This document shows positions 32,369 through 41,995 of a stretch of DNA of 64,000 nt, in pieces. Origin of the DNA: Lolliginicoccus lacisalsi (GTDB lineage: Bacteria > Actinomycetota > Actinomycetes > Mycobacteriales > Mycobacteriaceae); assembly GCF_014841105.1 (NCBI RefSeq), contig NZ_JACYWE010000007.1, positions 151,481 to 215,480 on the forward strand. Direction: 5' to 3'. Under the pieces are notes generated by a model that saw only the letters and a program-made list of their open reading frames with translations, was not told where the DNA came from and made no database searches. Both the position numbers and the translations under genes were made by a program. The stretch's first letter is position 1. Every line of letters starts with the position of its first letter.

Positions 32369-32399
32369 CAGGACGACATCCGCTCTAGGAGGGTGAGAC

Positions 32400-33065
32400 G
32401 TGACCGATCCCAGCAATGACAGCGCGCGCTCGGGCGATATCCGGACGATCGTGCATCTCGTGCGCCACGGCGAGGTGCATAACCCCAACGGCATCCTCTA
32501 CGGCCGGCTTCCGGGCTTCCGGCTCTCCGAGACCGGCCAGGACCAGGCCCGCCTCGTGGGCAAGGCGCTCGCTGGCCATGACATCACCCATGTCGTCGCG
32601 TCCCCGCTGCTGCGCGCCCAGCAGACCGCGGCTCCCATCGCCGAGGAGCATGGCCTGCAGGTGGCTACCGATGAGGACCTCATCGAGGCGGAGAACCAGT
32701 TCGAGGGACTGCGCGTCTCGGTGGGCGATGGCGCGCTGAGCCGCCCGCGGCACTGGTTGAAGCTGCGCGATCCGTTCACCCCCTCCTGGGGCGAGCCGTA
32801 CCTGCAGATCGCGCACCGCATGCTGGCCGCCGTCAATACCGCCCGCGCTGCCGCGTCCGGCCACGAGGCGGTGTGCGTGAGCCACCAGCTCCCGGTGTGG
32901 TCGTTGCGGCGGTTCCTGCAGGGCCAGCGGCTCTGGCACGATCCGCGCCACCGGCAGTGCTCACTGGCGTCGCTCACCTCGCTGGTGTACGAGGGGGACG
33001 AGCTGATCGATATCGTGTACTCCGAGCCAGCGGGGGCCTCGGATCCTACGGTGACGGGGGCATGA
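32400..33065 (+). CDS. Histidine phosphatase family protein
   Basis: 221 residues from GTG 32400 with AGGAGGG six bases upstream. Phosphoglycerate-mutase fold: RHG motif HLVRHGEVHNPNG and a second His in AVCVSHQLPVWSLRRFL. Matches Rv0525 between hemL and the thioredoxin-like gene. Substrate unknown. Its stop overlaps the next start (ATGA), so it is coupled to the cytochrome maturation genes. Confidence 0.9.
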   Translation: MTDPSNDSARSGDIRTIVHLVRHGEVHNPNGILYGRLPGFRLSETGQDQARLVGKALAGHDITHVVASPLLRAQQTAAPIAEEHGLQVATDEDLIEAENQFEGLRVSVGDGALSRPRHWLKLRDPFTPSWGEPYLQIAHRMLAAVNTARAAASGHEAVCVSHQLPVWSLRRFLQGQRLWHDPRHRQCSLASLTSLVYEGDELIDIVYSEPAGASDPTVTGA

Positions 33066-33661
33066 GACCCCGCTCTCCGCGACGCTGGACCCTGGCTGCC
33101 GCCGCAGCCATGGCCGGTTCGCTGCTCGTGGGTTGCTCCTCCGGTGACGACGCCGTTGTCTACGGGGGCACCTTCAACTTCGTCTCGCCGGGCGGGCAGA
33201 CCGAGATCTACTACGATCCGCCCGCCGAGCGCGGCACCGCGGGCGAGATCGCGGGCCCCTCGCTCATGCAGCCCGACGAGACCATCGCGCTGTCGGACTA
33301 CGCCGGCGAGGTGGTCGTGCTCAACGTCTGGGGGCAGTGGTGCGCGCCCTGCCGCACCGAGATGCCCGAGCTGCAAGAGGTCTATGACAGCACCAAGGAT
33401 CTGGGCGTGCAGCTCATCGGCATCAACGTCCGGGACCGGCAGATCGACAAGCCGCAGGACTTCGTCGAGGATTTCGGCTTCACCTTCCCCTCCATCTACG
33501 ATCCGCCCATGCGGACCCTCCTCGCGCTGCGCGGCATCCCCACCAGCGTGGTGCCCATGACGGTGGTCCTTGACCGGGAGCAACGCGTGGCCGCGGTGTT
33601 CCTCAAGGATCTTCTCGCCGAGGACCTCCAGCCGGTGGTCGAGCGGGTGGCCGCGGAATGA
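33062..33661 (+). CDS. TlpA/ResA-like thiol-disulfide lipoprotein
   Basis: 199 residues. Signal peptide with lipobox LVGC (AAMAGSLLVGCSSG), so anchored outside the membrane. Thioredoxin-like domain with WCAPC in VVLNVWGQWCAPCRTEMPEL and the cis-Pro loop SVVPMTVVLD. Likely reduces the CXXCH cysteines of apocytochrome c, with electrons from CcdA. Overlaps neighbours on both sides. Confidence 0.92.
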   Translation: MRPRSPRRWTLAAAAAMAGSLLVGCSSGDDAVVYGGTFNFVSPGGQTEIYYDPPAERGTAGEIAGPSLMQPDETIALSDYAGEVVVLNVWGQWCAPCRTEMPELQEVYDSTKDLGVQLIGINVRDRQIDKPQDFVEDFGFTFPSIYDPPMRTLLALRGIPTSVVPMTVVLDREQRVAAVFLKDLLAEDLQPVVERVAAE

Positions 33662-34491
33662 GCACGGTGCTGCTCGCCGCCTCGGTCGGCGAAACCTTCC
33701 GCGATACCGCCGTCGCCGGGCCGATGCTCGCCGCGATCGTTGTCGCGGTGCTCGCGGGCTTCGTCTCCTTCGCCTCGCCGTGCGTCATCCCCCTCGTGCC
33801 TGGCTACCTGTCCTACCTGGCGGGCCTAGTCGGGGCCGAGGCGCCTCCGGCCACGGTCCAGCAAGCACAAGGAACGACGACTCTCACCACGATCCGGGAC
33901 CGCACCCGATGGCGCGTGGCCGGGGCGGTCGCGCTGTTCGTGGCCGGGTTCACCGTCGTGTTCGTGCTCGCCACGGCATCCGTGTTCGGCATGATCGGCG
34001 CCCTGAGCCTTAACCGGGAGCTGCTCCAGCGCGTCGGCGGGGTCGTCACGATCATCATGGGGCTGGTATTCCTCGGCCTGATCCCCGCGCTGCAGCGGGA
34101 AGCACGGTTCTCGCCGCGACGCTTCACATCCCTGCTCGGCGCGCCTGTTCTCGGCGGGATCTTCGGCCTGGGGTGGACACCCTGCCTGGGGCCGACCCTC
34201 GCCGGAGTGATCTCGCTCGCCGCCGGCACCGAGGGGACGACCGCCACCCGCGGCGTGATCCTCATCATCGCGTACTGCCTGGGGCTCGGCCTGCCCTTCG
34301 TGATCCTGGCCTTCGGATCCACGGCTGCCCTCCGCGGTGTCGGCTGGCTGCGCCGCAACGCGCGACTGATCCAGATGATCGGCGGAATCATGCTGATCGC
34401 TGTCGGCGTCGCCCTGGTCACGGGCGGGTGGGAGCTATTCGTCGGCTGGGCGCGCGATGCGTTCATCACCGACACGGTGCTGCCGATCTGA
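33658..34491 (+). CDS. ccdA: Cytochrome c biogenesis protein CcdA
   Basis: 277 residues, six or more membrane helices, DsbD-type. Two conserved Cys lie in FASPCVIPLVPGYLSYLAGL and GLGWTPCLGPTLAGVIS; these relay electrons from cytoplasmic thioredoxin to the extracytoplasmic TlpA-like protein. ATGA overlap with the previous gene. Confidence 0.93.
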   Translation: MSTVLLAASVGETFRDTAVAGPMLAAIVVAVLAGFVSFASPCVIPLVPGYLSYLAGLVGAEAPPATVQQAQGTTTLTTIRDRTRWRVAGAVALFVAGFTVVFVLATASVFGMIGALSLNRELLQRVGGVVTIIMGLVFLGLIPALQREARFSPRRFTSLLGAPVLGGIFGLGWTPCLGPTLAGVISLAAGTEGTTATRGVILIIAYCLGLGLPFVILAFGSTAALRGVGWLRRNARLIQMIGGIMLIAVGVALVTGGWELFVGWARDAFITDTVLPI

Positions 34492-34577
34492 TGGGCCACC
34501 ACACCGATGACCAATCATTGATCGACGGGGATCGAGGCGCCCGCCAAGGAGCGCGCGCCCGCCAATGGGGAGGATGA

Positions 34578-36209
34578 GTGCTACGCAAGGCCTTGGCCAC
34601 GCTACGGAACCTGTGGCGGAGCCTCACCAGCATGGGCACCGCCCTGGTGCTGCTGTTCCTGCTCGCCCTCGCGGCGGTGCCGGGCGCGCTGCTGCCGCAA
34701 CGCAGCCTCAATTCGCAGAAGGTGGCGCAATACATCGCGGATAGGCCCACCATCGGCCCGATCCTTGACACGCTTGGCTTCTTCGACGTCTTCAGCAGCT
34801 TCTGGTTCACGGCGATCTATGCATTGCTCTTCATCTCGCTGGTGGGTTGCATCCTGCCGCGCGCCGCTGATCACTGGCGCGCCATGCGGGCTCCTGTCGT
34901 GCGGGTGCCCCGCAACCTCGCGCGGCTGCCCCGCCACGCGCTCGGCACCTCCGGCAGCCCGCCCGAGGACGTGGCTGGCCGGGCCGAGCGCTTGCTGCGG
35001 CGATGGCGCACGAGCATCCGTCGCGAGGACGGCGTCATCGAGATCTCGGCGGAGCGCGGCCATTCCCGCGAGCTCGGCAACTTGCTCTTCCACGTGGCGC
35101 TCGTCGGTGTGCTCGCGACCGTGGCCATCGGTCGAATCCTCGGCTACGAGGGCTCGGTCATCGTCATCGCCGACGACGGGCCAGGATTCTGCAGCGGCAG
35201 CCCCGCGGTGTATGACTCGTTCCGCGCGGGCGTCGACGTCGATGGCACCGATCTTGCGCAGTTCTGCGTCCGCGTCAAGGACTTCACCGCCGACTACCTG
35301 CCCACCGGCCAGGCGGAGATGTTCACCTCCAATATCGAGTACCAGGCGGGCGAGGATCTCGTTACCGGCACGTGGCGGCCCTATCGCCTGCGCGTCAACG
35401 AGCCGCTGCGCATCGAGGGCGATCGCCTCTACCTGATCGGCCACGGCTTCGCGCCGACCTTCACCGTGACCTTCCCCAACGGCGAGGAGCGCACCGAGAC
35501 GTTGCAGTTCGCCCCCGAGGACGCCACCACCTTCCTCAGCTCGGGAGCGCTGCGCTTCGACCCGCCCGGCGGCCTGTATGGCGACAGCGAGGAACGGCGC
35601 AAGAACCAGATCGCCCTCGAAGGGCTCTTCGCGCCCACCGCAGCGTTCCCTGACGGCACGTTGCTCACCTCGGCGTTCCCCGCGATGCTCGACCCTGCCG
35701 TCGCCATCGACATCTATCGAGGCGATACCGGGCTCGACACGGGCAGGCCCCAGAGCATCTTCGCGCTCGACCAGTCGATGATCGAGCAGGAGCGACTCGT
35801 CCGCGAGGCCCGCGTCAACCTGTACCCGGGGGAGTCGGAGACGCTCGACGACGGCACCGAGGTGCGCTTCGATGGCGCGGAGGAATGGGTATCGCTGCAG
35901 GTGTCGCATGATCCCGCCCAGAAGTGGGTGCTCGTCGCCGCGGTGACGATGACGCTGGGCCTGCTGCTTTCGCTGACGATCACCCGCCGCAGGGTCTGGA
36001 TCCGCATCGCCTCGGGACCAGCGGGCCCCGGCGAGGAGGAACGACGTACTGTAGTAGAAATGGGCGGCCTGGCCCGCACCGATCAGGCCGGGTGGGGCAA
36101 CGAGTTCGAGGAACTCGTCGAGACGCTTGGGCTGAGCCCTTCCGAGAGCAGTGAGATGGCCGGAAAGCCTAGCGCAACAGGCAACACGAGAAACTGGAGT
36201 GCCGAATGA
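34578..36209 (+). CDS. resB: Cytochrome c biogenesis protein ResB
   Basis: 543 residues from GTG 34578, GGGGAGG just upstream. Membrane helices at about 17-38 (MGTALVLLFLLALAAVPGAL), 70-92, 160-180 and near 455-475, with a large extracytoplasmic loop between. Partner of CcsB in System II heme delivery and ligation to apocytochrome c. Overlaps ccsB by ATGA. Confidence 0.93.
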   Translation: MLRKALATLRNLWRSLTSMGTALVLLFLLALAAVPGALLPQRSLNSQKVAQYIADRPTIGPILDTLGFFDVFSSFWFTAIYALLFISLVGCILPRAADHWRAMRAPVVRVPRNLARLPRHALGTSGSPPEDVAGRAERLLRRWRTSIRREDGVIEISAERGHSRELGNLLFHVALVGVLATVAIGRILGYEGSVIVIADDGPGFCSGSPAVYDSFRAGVDVDGTDLAQFCVRVKDFTADYLPTGQAEMFTSNIEYQAGEDLVTGTWRPYRLRVNEPLRIEGDRLYLIGHGFAPTFTVTFPNGEERTETLQFAPEDATTFLSSGALRFDPPGGLYGDSEERRKNQIALEGLFAPTAAFPDGTLLTSAFPAMLDPAVAIDIYRGDTGLDTGRPQSIFALDQSMIEQERLVREARVNLYPGESETLDDGTEVRFDGAEEWVSLQVSHDPAQKWVLVAAVTMTLGLLLSLTITRRRVWIRIASGPAGPGEEERRTVVEMGGLARTDQAGWGNEFEELVETLGLSPSESSEMAGKPSATGNTRNWSAE

Positions 36210-37201
36210 ACGTGGATCCCGAGCTCGCGCGCTGGAGCGATAGCGCCTTCCAGGTTGCCTTCGCCATCTATGTGCTGGCCATGGTGATGTTCGCCGGGCA
36301 GTACGCCACCTCGCGCGTGCGGGCCTCGCAGGAACGCGAGCTCGCCGGGGTAGCGGCCGGTGCCTCCGGGGCTTCGCGCTCGCCAGGTCGATCGCGGACC
36401 GCTCCATCGCGGCCCGCGGAACGCACGTGGTTCGACAAGTTCGGCGGCATGGGCTACGCGCTCGTCATGCTCGGCGCGGTGTTCCAGCTCGCCTCCATCG
36501 TGCTGCGCGGCCTCTCCGCGGGCAGGTTCCCGCTGGGCAACATGTATGAGTTCGTTTCCGGAATGGTGCTCGCCACCGTCGTCGGTGGGCTCGTCTTCGT
36601 CCGCAAGCCCGAGCTCCGGCCACTCTGGATCTTCATCCTCGCGCCCGTCGTGGCTCTCGTGTTCCTCGCGGGAACCGTGCTGTACGCGGACTCCGCGCCG
36701 GTCGTTCCCGCGCTCAAGTCGTTCTGGCTGCCCATCCACGTCTCCCTCGCCGTGCTCGGCAGTGGCTTGTTCCTCGTCTCGGGCGTCGCGAGCCTGATGT
36801 TCCTCGTGCGCTACGCGCTCATCGAGGGGCGTGCCGAGGATTCCCGCCCCGGCGGCGTGCGCGGCCGCATCGCGAGCCGCCTCCCGGAGGCGCGGACCCT
36901 CGATCGGATCGCCTACCGCGTCACGATCGTGGCGTTCCCGATCTTCGGCCTAGGCGTCATCCTGGGCGCGGTATGGGCCGAGGCAGCGTGGGGCCGGTTC
37001 TGGGGCTGGGACCCCAAGGAGACCATGTCGTTCGTGACATGGGTGGTCTACGCGGCGTACCTGCACGCTCGCGCCACCGCTGGGTGGCGGGACGTCAAGG
37101 CGGCATGGATCAACGTGGTGGGCTTCCTCGCGATCGTGTTCAACCTGTTCTTCATCAACATGGTGGTCTCGGGCCTGCACTCCTACGCCGGGCTGAACTA
37201 G
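36206..37201 (+). CDS. ccsB: Cytochrome c biogenesis protein CcsB (ResC)
   Basis: 331 residues, about eight membrane helices. The Trp-rich heme-binding WWD-type motif is visible as WGRFWGWDPKETMSFVTW, with conserved His in PIHVSLAVLGSG and LHARATAGW. Presents heme for ligation together with ResB. Last gene of the hemL-ccsB cluster; 137 non-coding bases follow. Confidence 0.95.
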   Translation: MNVDPELARWSDSAFQVAFAIYVLAMVMFAGQYATSRVRASQERELAGVAAGASGASRSPGRSRTAPSRPAERTWFDKFGGMGYALVMLGAVFQLASIVLRGLSAGRFPLGNMYEFVSGMVLATVVGGLVFVRKPELRPLWIFILAPVVALVFLAGTVLYADSAPVVPALKSFWLPIHVSLAVLGSGLFLVSGVASLMFLVRYALIEGRAEDSRPGGVRGRIASRLPEARTLDRIAYRVTIVAFPIFGLGVILGAVWAEAAWGRFWGWDPKETMSFVTWVVYAAYLHARATAGWRDVKAAWINVVGFLAIVFNLFFINMVVSGLHSYAGLN

Positions 37202-37338
37202 CGGGCTCTGCTTGACGGCATCGTGGCGCTGATCGGCGGCCCGGCCTCGGGATTTGCCGGATCTGCTGGTGGATGTTTCGTTCTCGAGGCCGTGTCGCGG
37301 CGTGTCGCGGAGCAATCAGTAGCAGATCTAGCGGCCGA

Positions 37339-38469
37339 TCAAGTCCGCACGGATTCCCTGCGGCGAGCGAGCCTCTTGCGACCCTCGTGCGCCGCGAGCA
37401 GGACCAGCCAGAACGCGGTAATCGGGATGACGAACCACATCATTGTCGCGCCAAAGGGCTCGAGCGCATCGTGGTCAGTGGCATCGAGCACGAGGTAGCC
37501 GAGGTAGGCGCCGTAGAAGGCGACGAAGACCCCGCCCTCCCAGCGGGCCACCGCGAGGCCGGTGAACGCGACCGGGAGGAGCACGAGCGCCACGGCGATC
37601 ATGATGGGGATATCGAACCCGACGGCTCCGGGCGAGACATCGATCCCCTCGGGCGCGATCACGGCAGTGATGCCGAGGACCGCGCCGATGTTGAAGATGT
37701 TGCTGCCCACCACATTGCCGACGGCTAGATCCACCTCGCCCTTGCGCACGGCGATGACGGCAGTTGCCAGTTCCGGCAGCGAGGTGCCGATCGCGACGAC
37801 GGTGAGGCCGATCACGAGGTCGCTGAGGCCGAAAGCTGCGGCGATGCTGGTGGCGCCGTTGACCAGCAGCTGGGCGCCAGCGACGAGGAGTCCCACGCCG
37901 ATCACCACGAGTAGCGTGCTCATCGCTGCTTGCTTGCCACGCGAGCTGGTGCCGCCATCGGGCCAGGTATCTGGCGCTGGGGCTGCATCGGCCGAGACGT
38001 GCTCCTCGCCGTTCGTTGAACGTCGGGTGGCGGTCACGGTGACCGCCAGGTAAATGAGGAGCATCACGACGAGCACGATGCCGTTGATCCGGCTGATCGA
38101 CCCGTCGAGCGCGACGACGAGGAGCAGCAGCGAGAATCCGATCATGATGGGGATGTCTGTCCGGATGATCTGGGACTTCACGATCAGGGGCGCGATGAGA
38201 GCGCCGATGCCGAGGATGAGAAAGATGTTGGCGATATTGGAGCCAACGACGTTGCCTATCGCGAGCCCGGGATATCCGCTCAGCGCGGCACCGGTGCTGA
38301 CGGCGAGCTCCGGCGCGGATGTTGCGAAGGACACCACGGTGAGGCCGACGACGAGCGCGGACATACCAATGCTGTGCGCGAGCGAGGTCGCGCCGCGGAC
38401 GAGCAGTTCTCCGCCGCCAACGAGAAGAACTAGGCCTCCCACCAGGGATAACAGCGCTATGGTGCTCAC
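37339..38469 (-). CDS. CaCA-family Na+/Ca2+ exchanger
   Basis: 376 residues from GTG 38469, supported by a -10 box directly upstream. Ten or so membrane helices and the two inverted alpha-repeats of the family: GLTVVSFATSAPELAVS ... GNVVGSNIANI and GLTVVAIGTSLPELATA ... GNVVGSNIFNIG, each with the ion-binding Pro-Glu. A hydrophilic loop (residues about 150-180) separates the halves. Exports Ca2+ in exchange for Na+ or H+. Confidence 0.93.
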   Translation of the reverse strand: MSTIALLSLVGGLVLLVGGGELLVRGATSLAHSIGMSALVVGLTVVSFATSAPELAVSTGAALSGYPGLAIGNVVGSNIANIFLILGIGALIAPLIVKSQIIRTDIPIMIGFSLLLLVVALDGSISRINGIVLVVMLLIYLAVTVTATRRSTNGEEHVSADAAPAPDTWPDGGTSSRGKQAAMSTLLVVIGVGLLVAGAQLLVNGATSIAAAFGLSDLVIGLTVVAIGTSLPELATAVIAVRKGEVDLAVGNVVGSNIFNIGAVLGITAVIAPEGIDVSPGAVGFDIPIMIAVALVLLPVAFTGLAVARWEGGVFVAFYGAYLGYLVLDATDHDALEPFGATMMWFVIPITAFWLVLLAAHEGRKRLARRRESVRT

Positions 38470-38475
38470 TGGGAA

Positions 38476-38481
38476 ACGGTA
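38476..38481 (-). promoter_or_regulatory. -10 box for the exchanger gene
   Basis: TACCGT on the minus strand, 6 bases before GTG 38469; leaderless arrangement that decides the start. Confidence 0.5.
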
Positions 38482-38687
38482 GCACGCAGCGGGTCCGGGG
38501 GCTCGTTGGCGGGATTCGCGCGGGCTGGGGGCCAGGCGGACCACCTGCCCGCTACATTCTCACGATATGGGAGGCTCGATCGCGGGGGTTGCGCGGCGCC
38601 GCGGGATGGTGCTTACTCAATAGCGGTGGACAATCGGGGGATTGTCCCTATCATCAGTCAGTTCGCGCGCTTCAGGGGGAGGTGGCG

Positions 38688-39812
38688 ATGACCAGTCAGG
38701 TCAGCCATGCGTACAAGAACGATCCAATGCAGGAGCACAGCAACGGCATCTGGTCCGAGGACCAGGCCGAGCCGGCGCCAGCAGCACCGAAGTCCGCCCC
38801 AGCCGCGGCCAGCAACGGTGCCGGGGCCAAGCGGGCTGCCACCACAGAGCTCTTTGGCGGCCCCGGTGCATCCTCGGGCAGCCTGAACTCGTGGGATCTC
38901 TCCAGCGAGGTCCTGCTCAAGCCGGTCAAGCCAGCGCCGCGGCGCGGCTGGCGCAAGGCCGTCTATTCCTGCACCGGTGGATCGGTGAATCTCGGTGATG
39001 GCAGGAAGGAAGCCCGCCTTGCTGAGCTGACCACGGAGATCCGGGGCTCGCTGTACGGCTGCCACAAGATCGCCGTGCTGAGCCTCAAGGGCGGCGTGGG
39101 CAAGACCACGGTGACCGCAGCTGTCGGCTCGACATTCGCGTCCCTTCGTGGCGACAGGGTAATCGCGGTGGACGCGAACCCGGACCGGGGCACCTTGAGC
39201 AACAAGCTGCCGCTCGGCACGGACGCCACCGTGCGCGACCTGCTCCGCGAGGGTGCCGAGATCCAGCGCTACAGCGATGTGCGGGCCTTTACCTCACAGG
39301 CAGCGAGCCGTCTTGAGGTGCTTGCCTCCGATACTGATCCCGCGGTCTCGGAGGCCTTCAGCGCGACGGACTATCGCGATGTCCTCGATGTCCTCGAGCG
39401 CTTCTACAACCTCGTGCTCACTGACTGCGGCACCGGGCTGATGCGCTCGGCGATGTCAGGAGTGCTCGATAGCGCCGACGCCTTGATCATCGTCAGCTCG
39501 GGGTCCGTCGACGGGGCACGCAGCGCATCGGCAACGATGGACTGGCTCGAGGCCCACGGCCACGCCGACCTCGTCGCGAGGTCGATCACCGTCATCAATG
39601 CCGCCCGGCCCAAGGCAGGCAAGGTGGATCTCGACAAGGTGGTGGAGCACTTCAGCAAGCGCAGTCGCGCCGTGCGGATGCTGCCATTCGATCCGCATCT
39701 CGAGGAGGGCGCGGAGATCGATATGGAGCGGTTGCGCCCCGCCACGAAGGTCGCGCTGATGGAGCTCGCGGCGACCTTGGCGAGCGGCTTCGGTAGCGCC
39801 CGCAAGGGGTAG
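38688..39812 (+). CDS. ParA/MinD-like ATPase
   Basis: 374 residues from ATG 38688 with GGGGAGG upstream. A low-complexity Ala/Pro/Ser N-terminus (about 120 residues), then a deviant Walker A (LSLKGGVGKTTVTAAVG), VIAVDANPDRGTL, and VLTDCGTGLMRSAMSG as Walker B region. Position after ccsB matches Rv0530. The domain order resembles the soluble ATPases linked to type VII secretion (EspI-like), but no ESX genes are in the window. Probably a membrane- or nucleoid-associated positioning ATPase. Confidence 0.85.
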   Translation: MTSQVSHAYKNDPMQEHSNGIWSEDQAEPAPAAPKSAPAAASNGAGAKRAATTELFGGPGASSGSLNSWDLSSEVLLKPVKPAPRRGWRKAVYSCTGGSVNLGDGRKEARLAELTTEIRGSLYGCHKIAVLSLKGGVGKTTVTAAVGSTFASLRGDRVIAVDANPDRGTLSNKLPLGTDATVRDLLREGAEIQRYSDVRAFTSQAASRLEVLASDTDPAVSEAFSATDYRDVLDVLERFYNLVLTDCGTGLMRSAMSGVLDSADALIIVSSGSVDGARSASATMDWLEAHGHADLVARSITVINAARPKAGKVDLDKVVEHFSKRSRAVRMLPFDPHLEEGAEIDMERLRPATKVALMELAATLASGFGSARKG

Positions 39813-40006
39813 CCTCGCCCATCGCCACCCGCTCTCCGCGATGGGTCATCGCGTCCAGATTGAGAGTCGACAGCCTGCGCGAACTGGGCAGGACAGACCG
39901 TATCGAAGCCCGCTGATCGGGACTAATATTGGATCCGCAGTGCAATTCAGCGGGCTCTCCGTGGCGACACCGGGCCGCCATGCCTCCTGAGCACTCGAGG
40001 GTGATC

Positions 40007-40630
40007 ATGAACAGCAGGCGCCTCTTCAGTCTTCGAGGGCGGTTTGCCGGAGCAGCCGTGGCGGTCAGTGTCGCGTCGCTTGCGGTGGGTGGATTCGCGA
40101 GCGCGGCTGGCGCTACTCCCGTCGGTGGGCCCGGCTTCGCACCCATCACCACCTCCGGGACCAATGTCGGCAGCAACACAGCCTCATTCGCACCGTCGGC
40201 TCTTGGTGACTCCCTTCGCATCCTCGTGAACACGCCCAGGCTATTCGGCGACGGGGCGCATGGCGGCCCGTGCGAGAACGGGCAGCCAGGTGGCCTCCTC
40301 CAAGGCAATGGCGGCAACGGCGGACACTGTGCCGATGGCCCCGGCGGTCACGGCGGAACGGGCGGCGCGCTCTTCGGCCACGGTGGTCACGGCGGCAACG
40401 GCGGTGCCGGATTCGCCGGTGGCCACGGCGGTGCGGCTGGACTCTTGCTAGGCAATGGCGGCCATGGTGGTGACGGCGGAGGCGTCGGTGGGAACGGCGG
40501 TAGTGGCGGTCTGCTGCTCGGAACCGGTGGCAACGTGGGCGACAACAACGTGGGCGACAACAACGTGGGGGCCGGCAATACTGGCTATGCCGGCACCGGC
40601 GGAGCGGGCGGCACAGCAGGGCCCGCCTAG
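40007..40630 (+). CDS. Secreted glycine-rich PGRS-like protein
   Basis: 207 residues. Sec signal peptide ([17 protein letters not shown], cleavage near ASAAGA), a 50-residue unique stretch, then about 120 residues dominated by Gly with NGG, HGG and GGXGG triplets ([17 protein letters not shown]). The composition is that of mycobacterial PE_PGRS C-termini, but there is no PE domain; secretion is by signal peptide. Two Cys frame the start of the Gly region ([12 protein letters not shown]). It may be surface exposed. ATG 40007; GTG 40001 is in frame. Confidence 0.75.
   Translation: MNSRRLFSLRGRFAGAAVAVSVASLAVGGFASAAGATPVGGPGFAPITTSGTNVGSNTASFAPSALGDSLRILVNTPRLFGDGAHGGPCENGQPGGLLQGNGGNGGHCADGPGGHGGTGGALFGHGGHGGNGGAGFAGGHGGAAGLLLGNGGHGGDGGGVGGNGGSGGLLLGTGGNVGDNNVGDNNVGAGNTGYAGTGGAGGTAGPA
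40531..40570 (+). repeat. 15-base tandem repeat inside the glycine-rich gene
   Basis: CAACGTGGGCGACAA occurs at 40531 and 40546, with a partial third unit at 40561. It encodes repeats of Asn-Val-Gly-Asp-Asn and keeps frame, so copy number can change without breaking the protein. Confidence 0.85.
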
Positions 40631-40678
40631 GCCGGCTCAGCCGAGGTTGTCACAAGAGCGCACGGAGAAGCGCCTGAA

Positions 40679-41353
40679 TCATGGCAGGTGCCGTATGTGG
40701 TCGAGCGCGACGCGGCCCCCGACCTCGGCTGTGCCGTTGGGCCCCGGGCGGGCGGACACGATAGACCCTTTGCCATGGTGGATCAGGATGGCGCGCCCCA
40801 GGTCGTGGGCAAGGAGCATCGACGCAGACCCGCAGGCCTCGTCCTCATGGACGCGGTACCGGTTGGCGAAAACCCGCGCTCGCACCGTCGCGGCGTCCTC
40901 GTTGATCCATGCCCAGAACTGGTCAGCATCGTGCCCCGGGCTGGGCGGCCCGACCATCGCCTCGACCGCGCCCGCGTCAGGGAGCTGGTTGCGCCGCCAC
41001 GGTGGTGCGGCCGACAGCGGTCCCTGTATCCACACCTGCTCGCCTTCGGTCCAGGTTGGGATGGGCCCGGCCGGCGGGTTCAGCTGTGTGACCGGGCTGC
41101 CTTCGTGAGCGAGTAGCCACGCTGTGCCCACCAGCGGGTGGCCCGCTAGTGGTAGCTCGCCGGCGGGGGTAAAGATGTGCACGCGCCCAGTGGCTCGGTC
41201 ATCGACAAACACCGTCTCGGAGAAACCCAGCTCCGCCGCGATCTGCTGTCGGCGCGGCGCCGGGACCTGGGCGCCGTCAAGCACGACCGCGAGGAGGTTG
41301 CCGTATTGGCCGGATTCGTCGCAGAACACGCGTATGACATGCAGGGCGGTCAC
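40679..41353 (-). CDS. PhzF family isomerase-like protein
   Basis: 224 residues from GTG 41353 (TTG 41362 is an in-frame alternative). PhzF fold markers: RVFCDESGQYGNLLAVV, catalytic Glu in LGFSETVFV, FTPAGELPLAGHPLVGTAWLL, and DEACGSASMLLAHDLG in the second half. Shorter than typical PhzF (about 260-290), missing part of the C-terminal half. Substrate unknown. Confidence 0.85.
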   Translation of the reverse strand: MTALHVIRVFCDESGQYGNLLAVVLDGAQVPAPRRQQIAAELGFSETVFVDDRATGRVHIFTPAGELPLAGHPLVGTAWLLAHEGSPVTQLNPPAGPIPTWTEGEQVWIQGPLSAAPPWRRNQLPDAGAVEAMVGPPSPGHDADQFWAWINEDAATVRARVFANRYRVHEDEACGSASMLLAHDLGRAILIHHGKGSIVSARPGPNGTAEVGGRVALDHIRHLP

Positions 41354-41418
41354 AACAATCAACTATGGCGCAATCCTCGATATAGTGCGGCGCGGCACCA
41401 CTAGCCGGACATGCGAAA

Positions 41419-41446
41419 GCGGTGGCGAGCGCAAGCCCTCCACCGC
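41419..41446 (-). terminator. Terminator after the 41503 gene
   Basis: GCGGTGG / CCACCGC stem (7 perfect pairs) with a 14-base loop, followed on the minus strand by TTTCG. 57 bases past the stop of the small membrane protein gene. Confidence 0.5.
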
Positions 41447-41502
41447 CTTCTTGTGCAGGGCGCATGACATCGCTCGGGCTTCCTGCCCGAATTGCCGAGC
41501 CC

Positions 41503-41706
41503 TTAGGCTTCGTCGCTCTCGCTCTTCGGGTCGGCGGGACGTTCCTTGCTCAAGTCCCTCTTGATCCGCCACAGGAAATCGGGATCATCATCCGGGCCGA
41601 CCGCTCGTGGAGTGTTATCCGTACGCCCGAGCAAGGTGGGTCCGAAAGCGCGCCACAATAGCACAGTGAGCAGGATCAGCCCCACAATGGCCAGGATCCA
41701 CAGCAT
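41503..41706 (-). CDS. Small membrane protein, unknown
   Basis: 67 residues with a strong ribosome site (AAGGAGGTG) 4 bases before ATG 41706. One membrane helix (MLWILAIVGLILLTVLLW) and a charged cytoplasmic tail (DDPDFLWRIKRDLSKERP). No family recognised. Confidence 0.75.
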   Translation of the reverse strand: MLWILAIVGLILLTVLLWRAFGPTLLGRTDNTPRAVGPDDDPDFLWRIKRDLSKERPADPKSESDEA

Positions 41707-41788
41707 GACGCACCTCCTTCTCCTTACGAGAGTAGCGGTGCGCTGCCTTCCGGGCCAGGAAGGCCCTAGCCCGGGTGCGGGCGTGGGG

Positions 41789-41995
41789 TCAGCGGTGCGC
41801 CTCGGAGGTCAGCCGGGCGTGCAGCTCCCGGACCTCGGACTCGCGGAATCGACGGTGTCCACCCGGGGTGCGCAGGGATCCGAGCCGACCGGCGAGCGCC
41901 CAGCGGGACACGGTCTTCGGGTCGACGCTGAACAGTGAGGCAACCTGCCCCGGGGTGAGCAGTCGCTCATTGGTTTCGAATCCAACGACAGTCAT
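41789..41995 (-). CDS. bldC: BldC-type MerR-like DNA-binding regulator
   Basis: 68 residues, the usual BldC length, from ATG 41995 with GGAG upstream. A single winged helix: LLTPGQVASLFSVDPKTVSRWALAG ending in SLRTPGGHRRFRESEV; the RTPGGHRRF wing is diagnostic. BldC binds direct repeats cooperatively and controls development in Streptomyces; target genes here are unknown. Confidence 0.93.
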   Translation of the reverse strand: MTVVGFETNERLLTPGQVASLFSVDPKTVSRWALAGRLGSLRTPGGHRRFRESEVRELHARLTSEAHR

